From: GCA-2705995 sp048267965
GTDB lineage: Bacteria; Bacteroidota; Bacteroidia; Flavobacteriales_G; Salibacteraceae
Reading direction: 5' to 3'
Assembly: GCA_048267965.1 (NCBI GenBank)
Contig: JBLWWK010000002.1
Coordinates: 186,001-250,000, forward strand
DNA: 64,000 nucleotides
In this document: positions 1 through 9,115 of the stretch, in pieces
Layout of the letters: every line of letters begins with the position of its first letter
How positions within the stretch are numbered: position 1 is the first letter of the stretch
Notes under the pieces: model-generated
What the model was told of the DNA's origin: nothing
Database searches by the model: none
The model's input: the letters and a program-made list of their open reading frames with translations, nothing else
Translations under genes and position numbers: made by a program

Positions 1-294
1 AAACACCTTTACTGGAACATGGCGCAGCAATTAGCTCACCACACCGTAAATGGTTGTAACATCAACGGTGGTGATATGATGGCGAGTGGAACCATATCGG
101 GTCCTACCAAAGATAGTTTTGGTTCTATGCTCGAACTTACATGGAGAGGTACTAACCCCATTCAATTAACTGATGGAACCGAGCGCAAGTTTATTCAAGA
201 TGGCGATAGCGTTATAATGCGCGGCTATTCTGAAAACAACGGTGTGCGAATTGGATTTGGAGAGGTTCGTTCGAAAGTACTTCCTACCCCATAA
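1..294 (+). CDS. fahA: Fumarylacetoacetase, C-terminal part
   Basis: The reading frame is open from base 1 and ends with TAA at 292-294, so only about the last 97 residues are in the window. The stretch YWNMAQQLAHHTVNGCN followed by GDMMASGTISGP is the conserved C-terminal signature of fumarylacetoacetate hydrolase, which cleaves fumarylacetoacetate to fumarate and acetoacetate in the last step of tyrosine/phenylalanine breakdown in the cytoplasm. The family has about 420 residues, so the start lies well upstream of the window. An intrinsic terminator follows directly. Identity is from motif recognition; nothing in the visible part looks broken. Confidence 0.9.
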   Translation, partial: KHLYWNMAQQLAHHTVNGCNINGGDMMASGTISGPTKDSFGSMLELTWRGTNPIQLTDGTERKFIQDGDSVIMRGYSENNGVRIGFGEVRSKVLPTP

Positions 295-313
295 ATTTTT
301 CTGTCTTTTTTAT

Positions 314-347
314 AAAACCCGAGTACTGTTTGTACTCGGGTTTTTTT
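314..347 (+). terminator. Rho-independent terminator after fahA
   Basis: A 13-bp perfect stem (AAAACCCGAGTAC / GTACTCGGGTTTT) with a 5-nt loop is followed by a run of T. It lies 20 bp past the fahA stop codon and separates it from the (p)ppGpp synthetase gene. Confidence 0.9.
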
Positions 348-397
348 ATGTTTACGTTCATTGTCTCGTCAAGCAAAAAGCACTGAAAAGAACACCG

Positions 398-2638
398 ATG
401 GAAATAGATTTAGAAGCTGAAAACAAAACCATAACCCGCAAATACCGTCACCTACTTCGCATCGCTAAATTAAAGAAAGGCGATCCTGATCAAATTCTCA
501 TTCGCAAAGCGCTCGATATTGCCATGGAGGCACATAAAGGTATGCGTAGAAAATCTGGCGAACCTTACATCTACCACCCTTTAGAAGTAGCGCGTATTGT
601 TGCTAGCGATATTGGATTAGGAACCACTTCTATTATTTGTGCTCTTCTGCACGATGTGGTAGAAGACAGTAGCATGACCATCAAAGACATCTCAGCTCTT
701 TTTGGTGATAAAATTGCGAGCATTATTGATGGGCTTACTAAAATCGATCAAGCTTTTGAGAGCAATAGCGAAAACGTACTCACCAACGAGACTAGTTTAC
801 AAGCAGAGAATTTCAAGAAAATTATCTTAACCATCGCAGATGATGTTCGCGTAATTCTAATCAAAATTGTTGACCGCTTGCACAACATGCGCACCTTAGA
901 TTCTATGCGCAGAGATAAGCAGTTAAAAATTGCTTCTGAAACCCTTTTTATCTATGCTCCACTCGCCCACCGTTTTGGTTTATACGGTATTAAATCAGAA
1001 CTAGAAGATCTGAGTTTTAAGTACAAATCTCCGAGTGCGTACAGCACCATTGAATCTCAACTAAAGAAAACACAAGCGGTACGAACCCGTTTTATTAATC
1101 AGTTTACCCTTCCCCTTCGAAAATCTCTTGATGCGGCTCATTTCCAGTATGAGATAAAATTTAGAACCAAATCGATTTACAGTATTTGGAATAAAATGCG
1201 TAGAAAGAATATTCCCTTCGAAGAAGTGTACGATATCTTTGCTATTCGAATTATTCTAGACTCTGAAGATCAACAAGAAATTGTTGACCCCAAACAAACC
1301 TGCTGGCGAGTGTATTCGCTCATTACCGATCATTACGACCCCAACCCACACCGCATTAGAGACTGGGTCGCAAACCCAAGAGCCAATGGTTACAAATCGC
1401 TGCACGCCACGGTTATGAGTCCTACTGGGAAATGGGTAGAAATACAAATCAGAACTCGCCAAATGGATGAAGTGGCAGAAAAAGGATTAGCCGCTCATTG
1501 GAAATACAAAGACGAAGACTCTACAGAATCTGCCCTAGATAATTGGCTCAATACAGTAAGAGACCAGCTAGAACAAAGTGAGGGGCACGCTATTGATTTT
1601 GTGAACGACTTTAAGCTCAATCTTTTCTCCAAAGAGATTTTCGTGTTCACACCAAAAGGCGATATGAAAACATTGCCTCAAAACTCTACTGTACTCGATT
1701 TCGCTTTCGAAATTCACACTCAATTAGGTACCCATTGTATTGGAGGTAAGGTAAACGGACGTTTAATGCCTGCCAGCCATGTGCTAAAAAATGGTGACCA
1801 AGTAGATGTTATCGTTTCAAAGGTTCATTATCCAGACGTTGAATCACTGGCTTTTGTGATTACAGCCAAAGCCAAAGCAGGCATTAAAAACGCGCTGAAA
1901 GAGCAACACAAGAAACACGCAAAGGCCGGAAGAAAACTCTTAACTGCAGAAATCGAGAAACACGATTTAATTGCAGACGAAGAAAACTTTAAAAAGCTAA
2001 CTGAATATTACAAAGCCAATAACGTAGAAGACTTGTTTTATCGAGCGGCTACCCAACATTTAGACCTAAAGAGGTTAGCACATATTGAGCACGATAAAGG
2101 CAGAATCATCTACAAGAAAGAAAAAAGCGGAAAACAAAAAACATTAGACGAATTATTAGCCACCTTTAGAAAAAACAAGAACGAATCGGTTCTTCTGGGT
2201 TCAAAAGTTCAAAAATTAGCCTATCGCTTGGCGTCTTGCTGTAACCCCATACCGGGTGACGATGTCGTAGGTTTTGTTACCTCTTCTGGCGAAATTGCTA
2301 TTCACCGAACCAATTGCCCCAATACCATTAAGCTAATGTCGAATTACGCTTTTCGCATCGTAAAGGCAAAATGGGACAACAAAGAGGCCATCTCTTTCTT
2401 AACGGGCATTTACATTTCTGGTTTCGATCGCAGAGGTTTAATGAACGAGATGACTCAAATAATCTCTATGGACATGAACACCAACATGCGCACGATCACC
2501 TTCGATACCAACGATGGTATTTTTGAAGGAACCATAATGGTTTATGTTAATGATACAGCTCACCTAGAAGATTTAATGAACAAACTAAAGGTGATTAAAG
2601 GAATCGACATCGTTAAGAGAATTAGTAAGGATAGTTAA
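398..2638 (+). CDS. rsh: Bifunctional (p)ppGpp synthetase/hydrolase, RelA/SpoT family
   Basis: A 746-residue protein of the long RelA/SpoT class that makes and degrades the stringent-response alarmone (p)ppGpp. Domains in order: HD hydrolase (HD at residues 85-86 and ED at 89-90, both intact, so hydrolase activity is expected), RelA/SpoT synthetase (GYKSLHATV near 330, followed by the EIQIRT motif), TGS domain (about 411-478), and a C-terminal ACT domain (about 665-745). The frame stays open upstream to 242, but that extension runs through the preceding terminator and has no family similarity. ATG 398 gives the usual N-terminus and length. No Shine-Dalgarno sequence is visible, as is common in Bacteroidota. 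The next gene, a Fur-family regulator, starts 36 bp after the stop. Confidence 0.95.
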   Translation: MEIDLEAENKTITRKYRHLLRIAKLKKGDPDQILIRKALDIAMEAHKGMRRKSGEPYIYHPLEVARIVASDIGLGTTSIICALLHDVVEDSSMTIKDISALFGDKIASIIDGLTKIDQAFESNSENVLTNETSLQAENFKKIILTIADDVRVILIKIVDRLHNMRTLDSMRRDKQLKIASETLFIYAPLAHRFGLYGIKSELEDLSFKYKSPSAYSTIESQLKKTQAVRTRFINQFTLPLRKSLDAAHFQYEIKFRTKSIYSIWNKMRRKNIPFEEVYDIFAIRIILDSEDQQEIVDPKQTCWRVYSLITDHYDPNPHRIRDWVANPRANGYKSLHATVMSPTGKWVEIQIRTRQMDEVAEKGLAAHWKYKDEDSTESALDNWLNTVRDQLEQSEGHAIDFVNDFKLNLFSKEIFVFTPKGDMKTLPQNSTVLDFAFEIHTQLGTHCIGGKVNGRLMPASHVLKNGDQVDVIVSKVHYPDVESLAFVITAKAKAGIKNALKEQHKKHAKAGRKLLTAEIEKHDLIADEENFKKLTEYYKANNVEDLFYRAATQHLDLKRLAHIEHDKGRIIYKKEKSGKQKTLDELLATFRKNKNESVLLGSKVQKLAYRLASCCNPIPGDDVVGFVTSSGEIAIHRTNCPNTIKLMSNYAFRIVKAKWDNKEAISFLTGIYISGFDRRGLMNEMTQIISMDMNTNMRTITFDTNDGIFEGTIMVYVNDTAHLEDLMNKLKVIKGIDIVKRISKDS

Positions 2639-2674
2639 TGAATAATCTGTAATTTTGCTGCTTAATTTTGGCGA

Positions 2675-3151
2675 ATGTCTTTAGAAGAAACCAAGGAACA
2701 AGTAAAACAAATCTTCGCGCAATTCTTAGAAAAAAACGGGCATCGTAAAACGCCTGAGAGATTCGCTATACTCGATGAAATCTATAGTAATGATGGGCAT
2801 TTCGATGTAGAATCGTTGTACCTACTCATGAAAAACAAAAACTATCGAGTATCGAGAGCTACTTTATACAATACCACAGAATTGCTGCTTGCTTGTAATT
2901 TAATTCGCAAGCATCAGTTTGGTAAAAACATGGCTCAATTCGAGCGATCTTTTGCCAACAAGCAACACGATCACCTAATCGATGTTGAAACTGGAGAAGT
3001 TCTTGAGTTTTGCGATCCTAGAATTCAATTGATTAAAAATACAATCGCTGAGCATTTCGGAGTTGAGGTATTACATCATTCTTTGAATATTTATGCAAGA
3101 ATGAACCCAGAAAAGAAAACTCCAAATAATCAAGACGAAAACCCATCTTAA
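2675..3151 (+). CDS. Fur-family metal/stress-responsive transcription regulator
   Basis: A 158-residue protein with an N-terminal winged helix (KTPERFAILDEIY, then RVSRATLYNTTELL, the recognition region) and a C-terminal dimerisation part with the HDHLI metal-site motif. Family members repress iron, zinc or peroxide genes depending on metal. The CxxC pairs that hold structural zinc in classical Fur are absent: the segment after HDHLI reads DVETGEVLEF rather than having C-x2-CG, and the C-terminus lacks the second pair. Two TAATTTTG words resembling the Bacteroidota -7 element (2650-2657 and 2663-2670) precede the ATG. The first could give this gene its own transcript, although no -33 TTTG is seen. 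purA follows 12 bp later, so the two are probably cotranscribed. The exact metal or signal cannot be told from sequence. Confidence 0.88.
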   Translation: MSLEETKEQVKQIFAQFLEKNGHRKTPERFAILDEIYSNDGHFDVESLYLLMKNKNYRVSRATLYNTTELLLACNLIRKHQFGKNMAQFERSFANKQHDHLIDVETGEVLEFCDPRIQLIKNTIAEHFGVEVLHHSLNIYARMNPEKKTPNNQDENPS

Positions 3152-3163
3152 TTTAATTTCTAC

Positions 3164-4435
3164 ATGAAAGTTGATGTGTTATTAGGCCTTCAATGGGGAG
3201 ATGAAGGCAAGGGAAAAATTGTTGACGTTTTTACACCTGAATACAAAGTTATTGCTCGTTTTCAAGGCGGACCAAATGCGGGTCACACCTTAGAGTTTAA
3301 CGGTATAAAACACGTATTACATACTATTCCATCTGGAATTTTTCACCCAGAATCAATTAACGTAATTGGTAACGGTGTGGTGATTGATGCTACCATTCTC
3401 AAAAAAGAAATTGACGCTTTGGTAGAAATGGATGTAAACATTAACCAATCGCTTTTAGTTTCTAAAAAAGCGCACCTTATTTTGCCTACCCATCGCTTAT
3501 TAGATGCGGCCAACGAAAAGGCAAAAGGCAAAGAAAAGATTGGTTCTACTCTAAAAGGTATTGGCCCCACTTACATGGATAAAACCGGACGTAATGGATT
3601 GCGTGTAGGTGACTTACTAAGTGCCGATTTTAAAGAGAAATACGATCAACTAAAGCAAAAGCACATTGGCATTTTAGAGCGTTTCTCGTTCAACTGCGAT
3701 GAGCTTCCGGCTATGGAAAAAGCATTTTTCGAAGGTGTAGAAACGTTAAAATCACTCACCATTGTTGAGAGTGAGCACTTGATTAACGACTACATTAAAA
3801 AAGAAGAAAAAGTACTCGCAGAAGGAGCCCAAGGTTCTTTACTAGATATCGATTTTGGATCCTATCCTTTTGTGACTAGCTCGAATACCATTTGCGCTGG
3901 AGCCTGCACTGGCTTAGGAATTGCTCCTAACCGAATTGGCGAAGTATTCGGTATTTTCAAAGCCTACTGTACACGCGTAGGAAGCGGTCCGTTCCCTACC
4001 GAATTGTTCGATGCAGATGGCGAAACATTGGCAAAAGTCGGTAACGAATTTGGAGCCACTACGGGTCGTCCGAGACGTTGCGGTTGGTTAGATTTAGTTT
4101 CTCTCAAATACGCTATTATGCTAAACGGAGTTACTCAATTAATTATGACCAAAGCCGATGTATTGAGTGGTTTTGAAAGCATTAAAGTATGTACAGCTTA
4201 CGAAAAAGATGGCGTAACGACCGAGCAGTTTCCTTACGACATTCTTGACGAAGGTTGGAAACCGGTTTACCAAGAATTACCTGGCTGGAAAAAAGATTTG
4301 ACCGGAATTTCTTCTGAAGACGAATTCCCTCAAGAACTTTCTGGCTTTATTCAATACATAGAGAAAGAAATTGGCATTCCAGTTGTTGTAGTTTCTGTAG
4401 GACCCGATCGTACACAAACTATAATTAGGAAATAA
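3164..4435 (+). CDS. purA: Adenylosuccinate synthetase
   Basis: A 423-residue enzyme of normal length. It joins IMP and aspartate, using GTP, in the first committed step from IMP to AMP in the cytoplasm. The N-terminal signature QWGDEGKGK (about residues 10-18) contains the catalytic Asp and the P-loop. Further family blocks are visible: GGPNAGHT, GIGPTYMDKTGR, AEGAQGSLLDIDFGSYPFVTSS and TTGRPRRCGWLD. It lies 12 bp after the Fur-family gene, and the following OstA-like gene starts 3 bp after its stop, so the three genes look like one transcription unit. Confidence 0.97.
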   Translation: MKVDVLLGLQWGDEGKGKIVDVFTPEYKVIARFQGGPNAGHTLEFNGIKHVLHTIPSGIFHPESINVIGNGVVIDATILKKEIDALVEMDVNINQSLLVSKKAHLILPTHRLLDAANEKAKGKEKIGSTLKGIGPTYMDKTGRNGLRVGDLLSADFKEKYDQLKQKHIGILERFSFNCDELPAMEKAFFEGVETLKSLTIVESEHLINDYIKKEEKVLAEGAQGSLLDIDFGSYPFVTSSNTICAGACTGLGIAPNRIGEVFGIFKAYCTRVGSGPFPTELFDADGETLAKVGNEFGATTGRPRRCGWLDLVSLKYAIMLNGVTQLIMTKADVLSGFESIKVCTAYEKDGVTTEQFPYDILDEGWKPVYQELPGWKKDLTGISSEDEFPQELSGFIQYIEKEIGIPVVVVSVGPDRTQTIIRK

Positions 4436-4438
4436 TTG

Positions 4439-6097
4439 ATGAGACTTTTCTTCTTCTACACATTTGCTCTTGTAGCGTTAAGCTTTTTCACTTTTACGGT
4501 AAGAGCTCAAGAGAATGAACAATCGGCTCCTACCAAGATTAAACTCTTAAATGCCGACCAATTATTGTATGATGCAAATGTGCTGAAAGCCAGAAAGCTT
4601 ATCGGAAATGTAAGGTTTAAACATAATGGCGCTATCATGGAGTGTGATAGCGCTTACATGTTTACTGAAGAAAATAGAATTAACGCCTACAGCAATGTAA
4701 AAGTAAATCAAGGCGATTCTGTTTTTCTTTATGGAGACTCTTTGAAATATAGCGGAGATACTAAAATTGCCAAACTGAGAGGCAATATACGGTTGGTAGA
4801 TCCACAGCAAACCCTTACCACTTCTGTTCTCGATTACGACATGAATAAAAAAGCTGCCTTCTATTCTGGTGGCGGCTCTATCGAATCTACCGATTCTTCT
4901 TCTACGCTAAGCAGTGAAATTGGCTATTACTACACCGAAAGCAAAACTTTTTTCTTCAAAAACAACGTTTGTGTTGTTAACCCCGACTACACCATTATTG
5001 CCGATACATTAGAGTACAACTCTGCAATAGAAAAAACATTTTTTCATGGCCCCACTACTATTACCAGCGATAGCAATACTGTTTATTGTGAAAATGGATG
5101 GTACGACCAAGCTAATAACTTAGCTAAATTCACTTGTAATGCTGAGATATTAAGTAAAGAGCAGCGCTTGCGAGGCGATAGCATTTTTTATAATCAAAAT
5201 ACAGGTATTGGTGAAGTTTTCAGGGATGTAGAAATACTCGACACTACCAATAGCATTCAGGTTTTTGGAGATTATGCAACGTATAACGAAAGCGATAGTT
5301 CTAGTTTAATTACAGGACATATTGAACTTATCCAATTCTTCGATACCGATTCGCTTTTTCTGCATGCCGACACTCTTTATACAAATTACGATTCCACTCG
5401 CGAGCACCGACAAATGTTTGCCTACCATCGTGTAAAGTTTTACAAAACGGATTTGCAAGGAAAATGCGATTCGATGGTTTTCTTAAACGCTGATTCTTCG
5501 GTATTTATGTATAATAAACCGGTGATTTGGTCAGATGCGAATCAGATGACGGGAGATACTGTTAAACTGAGAACTTATGACGGTGAAATCGAGTATATGC
5601 GGTTGTTTCAAAACGCATTTATTATTTCGAAAGAAGACAGCATCGATAAGTTTAACCAAATTAAAGGTAGAGAACTTATTGCCCATTTTAACGATTCTAA
5701 CGAGGTGTATAAAATCAATGTAAATGGCAACGGGCAAACCATTTATTACGGAAAAGAAGAAGACGGAACTTACATGGGTATGAACCGTTTAGATTGCAGC
5801 GAGATGAAGATTATGATGAATGATAATCAGATTCAAGACATCACTTTTTACGTATCTCCTGTAGGTGTTTTTGAACCAATGAAAGATGTTAAACCAGAGA
5901 ATCAAAAACTACGAAACTTCATCTGGTTAGAGTATTTGCAGCCGAAAAGCCGTGAAGATATTTTTGTTTGGATAACAGAACCTCCTATTGAAAAAACGGA
6001 AGGCACAGATGCTACTCAAGAAACGGTTCCTACCGAAAAGAAAATAGATTCTGAAGAAGAATTTAAAGAAGATTCTGAGCAAAAAACCCAAGAATAA
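4439..6097 (+). CDS. OstA-like / LptA-type periplasmic LPS transport protein
   Basis: A 552-residue protein with a signal peptide (MRLFFFYTFALVALSFF, cleavage after VRAQ near residue 24). Its body is made of repeated short beta-strand units (ADQLLYDAN, GNVRFKHNGAIMECDSAYMF, GDSLKYSGDTK) of the OstA/LptA jellyroll type. Such proteins bind or bridge lipopolysaccharide across the periplasm. The C-terminus is Glu/Lys/Thr-rich and looks disordered. The reading frame includes a TTG at 4436, but the adjacent ATG at 4439 is the better start. The gene is 3 bp from purA. LptD is encoded 5 kb downstream, supporting an envelope role. The Bacteroidota version is much longer than E. coli LptA, so substrate and partner are inferred. 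A dispersed GGTTCCTACC word falls in the C-terminal coding part (6025-6034). Confidence 0.8.
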   Translation: MRLFFFYTFALVALSFFTFTVRAQENEQSAPTKIKLLNADQLLYDANVLKARKLIGNVRFKHNGAIMECDSAYMFTEENRINAYSNVKVNQGDSVFLYGDSLKYSGDTKIAKLRGNIRLVDPQQTLTTSVLDYDMNKKAAFYSGGGSIESTDSSSTLSSEIGYYYTESKTFFFKNNVCVVNPDYTIIADTLEYNSAIEKTFFHGPTTITSDSNTVYCENGWYDQANNLAKFTCNAEILSKEQRLRGDSIFYNQNTGIGEVFRDVEILDTTNSIQVFGDYATYNESDSSSLITGHIELIQFFDTDSLFLHADTLYTNYDSTREHRQMFAYHRVKFYKTDLQGKCDSMVFLNADSSVFMYNKPVIWSDANQMTGDTVKLRTYDGEIEYMRLFQNAFIISKEDSIDKFNQIKGRELIAHFNDSNEVYKINVNGNGQTIYYGKEEDGTYMGMNRLDCSEMKIMMNDNQIQDITFYVSPVGVFEPMKDVKPENQKLRNFIWLEYLQPKSREDIFVWITEPPIEKTEGTDATQETVPTEKKIDSEEEFKEDSEQKTQE

Positions 6098-6121
6098 TCA
6101 AAATTGGATTAATTGATGTTT

Positions 6122-6376
6122 TTAGCGGGTTTGTTTCACGCAAGGTAAAGAATCTACCACTTCGTAACCCGCTTTCAGGGCCAAACAAGGATTTAGATAA
6201 GTAACGTTATTACACGCACAAACTGGTTGATTTAAGAACTCACAATCGGTAGAGTCAAGCATGTCGTATAATTCTTGATTAAAGCAGCTCTCGTCTACCA
6301 CATCTTCTTTACAAGAAATAAAAAAAACGGCTGTTGAAATTACAGCCACAAAAAGAAGTTTAAAAGCAGTTCTCAT
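6122..6376 (-). CDS. Small lipoprotein with a Kazal-type inhibitor-like domain
   Basis: An 84-residue protein. A hydrophobic signal ends in a lipobox (VFFISC, Cys near residue 22), so it should be lipid-anchored, probably in the outer membrane. The mature part holds six cysteines in a Kazal-like arrangement, with PVCACNNVTYLNPC as the most diagnostic stretch. Kazal domains usually inhibit serine proteases. The start codon overlaps the stop of the upstream 172-residue gene (TAATG), so it is the last gene of the six-gene minus-strand operon beginning at the amidase. A protease target is not shown by the sequence. It converges with the OstA-like gene, 24 bp apart. Confidence 0.75.
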   Translation of the reverse strand: MRTAFKLLFVAVISTAVFFISCKEDVVDESCFNQELYDMLDSTDCEFLNQPVCACNNVTYLNPCLALKAGYEVVDSLPCVKQTR

Positions 6377-6894
6377 TATATCAGTTGTTTGTGCCAGCTA
6401 TTTTTAACGGCTACTTCCCAGTTCGATTTTAAATCTCCCCAACAGTTTACCAAGTTATTAAAAACAATGGTTTCTGCGTTTAACATTCCGCTCGACAATT
6501 GATCTTGAAATTCGCTGAGTGGAATAATTTCAATGTTGTTATTGGTGTCTCGGTAAGCAATTTTCATCTTATCCATTAAATCTAGTGAAAATTGCTCTTC
6601 AATCGATTTAATAAAACCTACAGAAGCATCAATTGAGCAGCCGCTTGCAGCTACTTGCTCTTCGTCTACTGCAATAATTAAAAACTGCTGATGTTCAATG
6701 GCAAAAGAAGAGGCTAAACTCTTGCCGTGGGTTTGCCATTGACTCACAAAGGCATCGCCTAGCACTTTGATTTTCTCCATTTCAGAGTCGGTCAGTTTTC
6801 TATCGGCTTGGTAAATCCAGATTCTGGCATGATCTGGCATTGTAATTTCTTGAACAGGCATAGAATTGCTTTTCTTCTTGAAAATAGATAGCAT
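6376..6894 (-). CDS. Conserved Bacteroidota protein of unknown function
   Basis: A 172-residue soluble protein without signal peptide or membrane segment. I recall homologues in Bacteroidota beside Fe-S and cell-envelope genes that carry the misleading label 'ABC transporter ATPase', but no Walker A or B motif is present here. Recognisable segments are DHARIWIYQADRKL near the N-terminus, SFAIEHQQFLIIAVDEE in the middle and NCWGDLKSNWEV near the end. It lies 43 bp downstream of the Fe-S gene and overlaps the Kazal lipoprotein start by one base, so it belongs to the same operon. Function unknown. Confidence 0.75.
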   Translation of the reverse strand: MLSIFKKKSNSMPVQEITMPDHARIWIYQADRKLTDSEMEKIKVLGDAFVSQWQTHGKSLASSFAIEHQQFLIIAVDEEQVAASGCSIDASVGFIKSIEEQFSLDLMDKMKIAYRDTNNNIEIIPLSEFQDQLSSGMLNAETIVFNNLVNCWGDLKSNWEVAVKNSWHKQLI

Positions 6895-6937
6895 GGTGAG
6901 TTCGAATAAGGGTTATTTGGAATAAAAATCAGTGCGT

Positions 6938-7732
6938 TTACAAATCGTCTGCATTGGCAATTAGCTCGGCAATATCGTAAACTTTGGTTTGTTCTTCTTT
7001 TTCAGCGTTTTTAACGCCATCGGTCATCATTGTATTGCAGAATGGGCAACCCGTAGCAATAATATCAGGAGCTACTTCTAGGGCCTCTTCTGTTCTTTCA
7101 ATGTTCACTTCTTTGTTTCCTTTTTCGGCTTCTTTAAACATTTGAGCACCTCCCGCACCACAGCACAAACCTTTCGATTTACATCTGCGCATTTCTACAA
7201 GTTCGGCATCCAACGTTTTGAGCATTTCTCGAGGAGCTTCGTAAACATCGTTAGCTCGGCCAAGGTAACAAGGATCGTGGAAAGTGATTTTCTTGCCTTT
7301 AAAAGCTCCGCCACCTTCAATTTTCAATTTACCTTGATCGATTAGTTGCTGAATAAACTGGCTGTGGTGCAATACATTGTAGTTTCCTCCCAACTCAGGA
7401 TATTCATTTTTTATTGTGTTAAAACAGTGCGGACACCCCGTTATTATGTTTTTAATCTCATAACCATTTAGAACTTGAATATTCATCATGGCTTGCATCT
7501 GAAACAAAAACTCGTTTCCCGCGCGCTTCGCGGGGTCACCAGTACACGATTCTTCTGTACCTAAAACCGCAAATTTCACACCTGCTTTATCTAATATCTT
7601 TACAATAGCTTTGGTAATCTTCTTGGCGCGATCATCGAAACTACCTGCACATCCTACCCAAAACAAAACTTCTGGTACTTCACCTGCCGCTGTTAATTCT
7701 GCTACTGTAGGAACCTTAATCATCTCACTCAT
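6938..7732 (-). CDS. CCG-domain (Fe-S) binding oxidoreductase subunit, HdrB/GlcF-like
   Basis: A 264-residue cytoplasmic protein with two cysteine-rich CCG domains. The first contains VGCAGSFDDR and GCPHCFNT. The second contains FHDPCYLGR, CKSKGLCCGAGGAQM and TGCPFCNTMM, the CX(n)CCG...CxxC pattern that ligates iron-sulfur clusters in heterodisulfide-reductase subunit B and glycolate/lactate oxidase subunits. It follows the membrane Fe-S protein by 24 bp. Together they look like an HdrD-type protein split in two, transferring electrons between quinone and an unknown thiol or organic-acid substrate. The substrate is not evident. A GTAGGAACC word lies at 7707-7715. Confidence 0.85.
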   Translation of the reverse strand: MSEMIKVPTVAELTAAGEVPEVLFWVGCAGSFDDRAKKITKAIVKILDKAGVKFAVLGTEESCTGDPAKRAGNEFLFQMQAMMNIQVLNGYEIKNIITGCPHCFNTIKNEYPELGGNYNVLHHSQFIQQLIDQGKLKIEGGGAFKGKKITFHDPCYLGRANDVYEAPREMLKTLDAELVEMRRCKSKGLCCGAGGAQMFKEAEKGNKEVNIERTEEALEVAPDIIATGCPFCNTMMTDGVKNAEKEEQTKVYDIAELIANADDL

Positions 7733-7756
7733 AACTTTCTAATACCGTTGAAAATT

Positions 7757-9115
7757 CTATTCTTCTGTTGCCCAGTTTAAACGATCTGCTTGGGCAAATT
7801 GCCAAGGAGCTGCGTTGTTTTCAATATTGGTAAACATTCCGTTAAGCTCTTGTGGAGCTGCCGATTGTTCCATCACCAAATATCTTCTCATTTCCATTAT
7901 AATCGATAACGGATCAATGTTTACCGGACAAGCATCTACACACGCATTGCAGGTGGTACACGCCCATAATTCTTCGGGTGTAATGTAATCGTTGAGTAAC
8001 GACTTATCGTCTGAATAATCTTCACCGTGTTTATCGATGTTCTTACCCACTTCATCTAATCGGTCACGGGTATCCATCATTATTTTTCGCGGACTTAACA
8101 ACTTACCGGTTTGGTTGGCCGGGCAATTCGATGTACACCTACCACATTCTGTACACGAATAACTATCCATTAACTGTTTCCAAGTTAAATCGGTTACATC
8201 CTTTGCTCCGAAAGATTCAGGAACGGCTCCTTCTTCTGGCTCAGGTGGCGCAGCATACGGGTCTGCTTCTGGATCGAACATCAACTTCACCTCTTTCGTA
8301 ACCGATTCCATATTCGTAAATCTTCCTTTTGCTTGAAGATTTGAATAGTATGTATTCGGAAAAGCCAAGAAGATGTGGAAATGCTTAGAATAAGGTAGGT
8401 AGTTTAAGAAGGCTAAAATTCCTAAAATGTGCAACCACCAAAGGCTTCTTTCAACCGCCATTAAAGCGGTTAAACTTTCTGGCAGCATCGAAACTAAATA
8501 CTGACTCACTAGAAAATGACCTTCAAAACCGATGGCATATTTTTCTAAACCTTGAGCGGTTAATTCAGCTACACTGGTATTCATGAGTCGAGTATCTGCG
8601 GCATTCATGGTTAAAAGTGCCGTCATTAATACAATTTCAATTACCAAGATAATGTTAGCATCACTTGTTGGCCAACCTTTCATTTCTGGATTGAAAAAGC
8701 GCTTCACCTTTACAATGTTTCTTCTGATAAGAAACACCACACACGAAAGAATCACTAATACAGCTAGAACTTCAAACGCATTTATTAAGAAATAATAAAC
8801 GTCACCTAACGGTGCAAAAAACAAACGGTGGGTTCCTACTACTCCATCTAAAATAATTTCAAGAACTTCTGCATTAATAATTACGAAACCAACATAGATT
8901 AAAATATGCATAATACCTGCTACGGGTCGTGTAACCATCTTAGACTGACCCAAAGCTACTCGAGCCATGGTTTTCCAACGATCACTAGAACGATCTGTAC
9001 GATCGATGTCTTTACCGAGAAGAATATTTCTTCGAATTTTGGCTACGTTCTTAGCAAATAGATAAATGGCTCCTGCCAAACATGCTATAAAGATGATACT
9101 TCCAACTCCCATCAC
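7757..9115 (-). CDS. Membrane-bound 4Fe-4S oxidoreductase subunit
   Basis: A 452-residue protein with about five or six transmembrane helices in the first 240 residues, of the nitrate-reductase-gamma/HdrE type, including histidine-containing helices (AGIMHILIYVGF, LWWLHILGILAF) that could bind haem. A cytoplasmic ferredoxin-like domain follows with two cluster motifs, CTECGRCTSNCP and CTTCNACVDACP. Such proteins pass electrons between membrane quinone and a partner CCG-domain subunit, here encoded just downstream. The start ATG overlaps the mlaD-like stop by 4 bp (ATGA), indicating translational coupling. A second Met directly follows the first and is an alternative start. Confidence 0.87.
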   Translation of the reverse strand: MMGVGSIIFIACLAGAIYLFAKNVAKIRRNILLGKDIDRTDRSSDRWKTMARVALGQSKMVTRPVAGIMHILIYVGFVIINAEVLEIILDGVVGTHRLFFAPLGDVYYFLINAFEVLAVLVILSCVVFLIRRNIVKVKRFFNPEMKGWPTSDANIILVIEIVLMTALLTMNAADTRLMNTSVAELTAQGLEKYAIGFEGHFLVSQYLVSMLPESLTALMAVERSLWWLHILGILAFLNYLPYSKHFHIFLAFPNTYYSNLQAKGRFTNMESVTKEVKLMFDPEADPYAAPPEPEEGAVPESFGAKDVTDLTWKQLMDSYSCTECGRCTSNCPANQTGKLLSPRKIMMDTRDRLDEVGKNIDKHGEDYSDDKSLLNDYITPEELWACTTCNACVDACPVNIDPLSIIMEMRRYLVMEQSAAPQELNGMFTNIENNAAPWQFAQADRLNWATEE

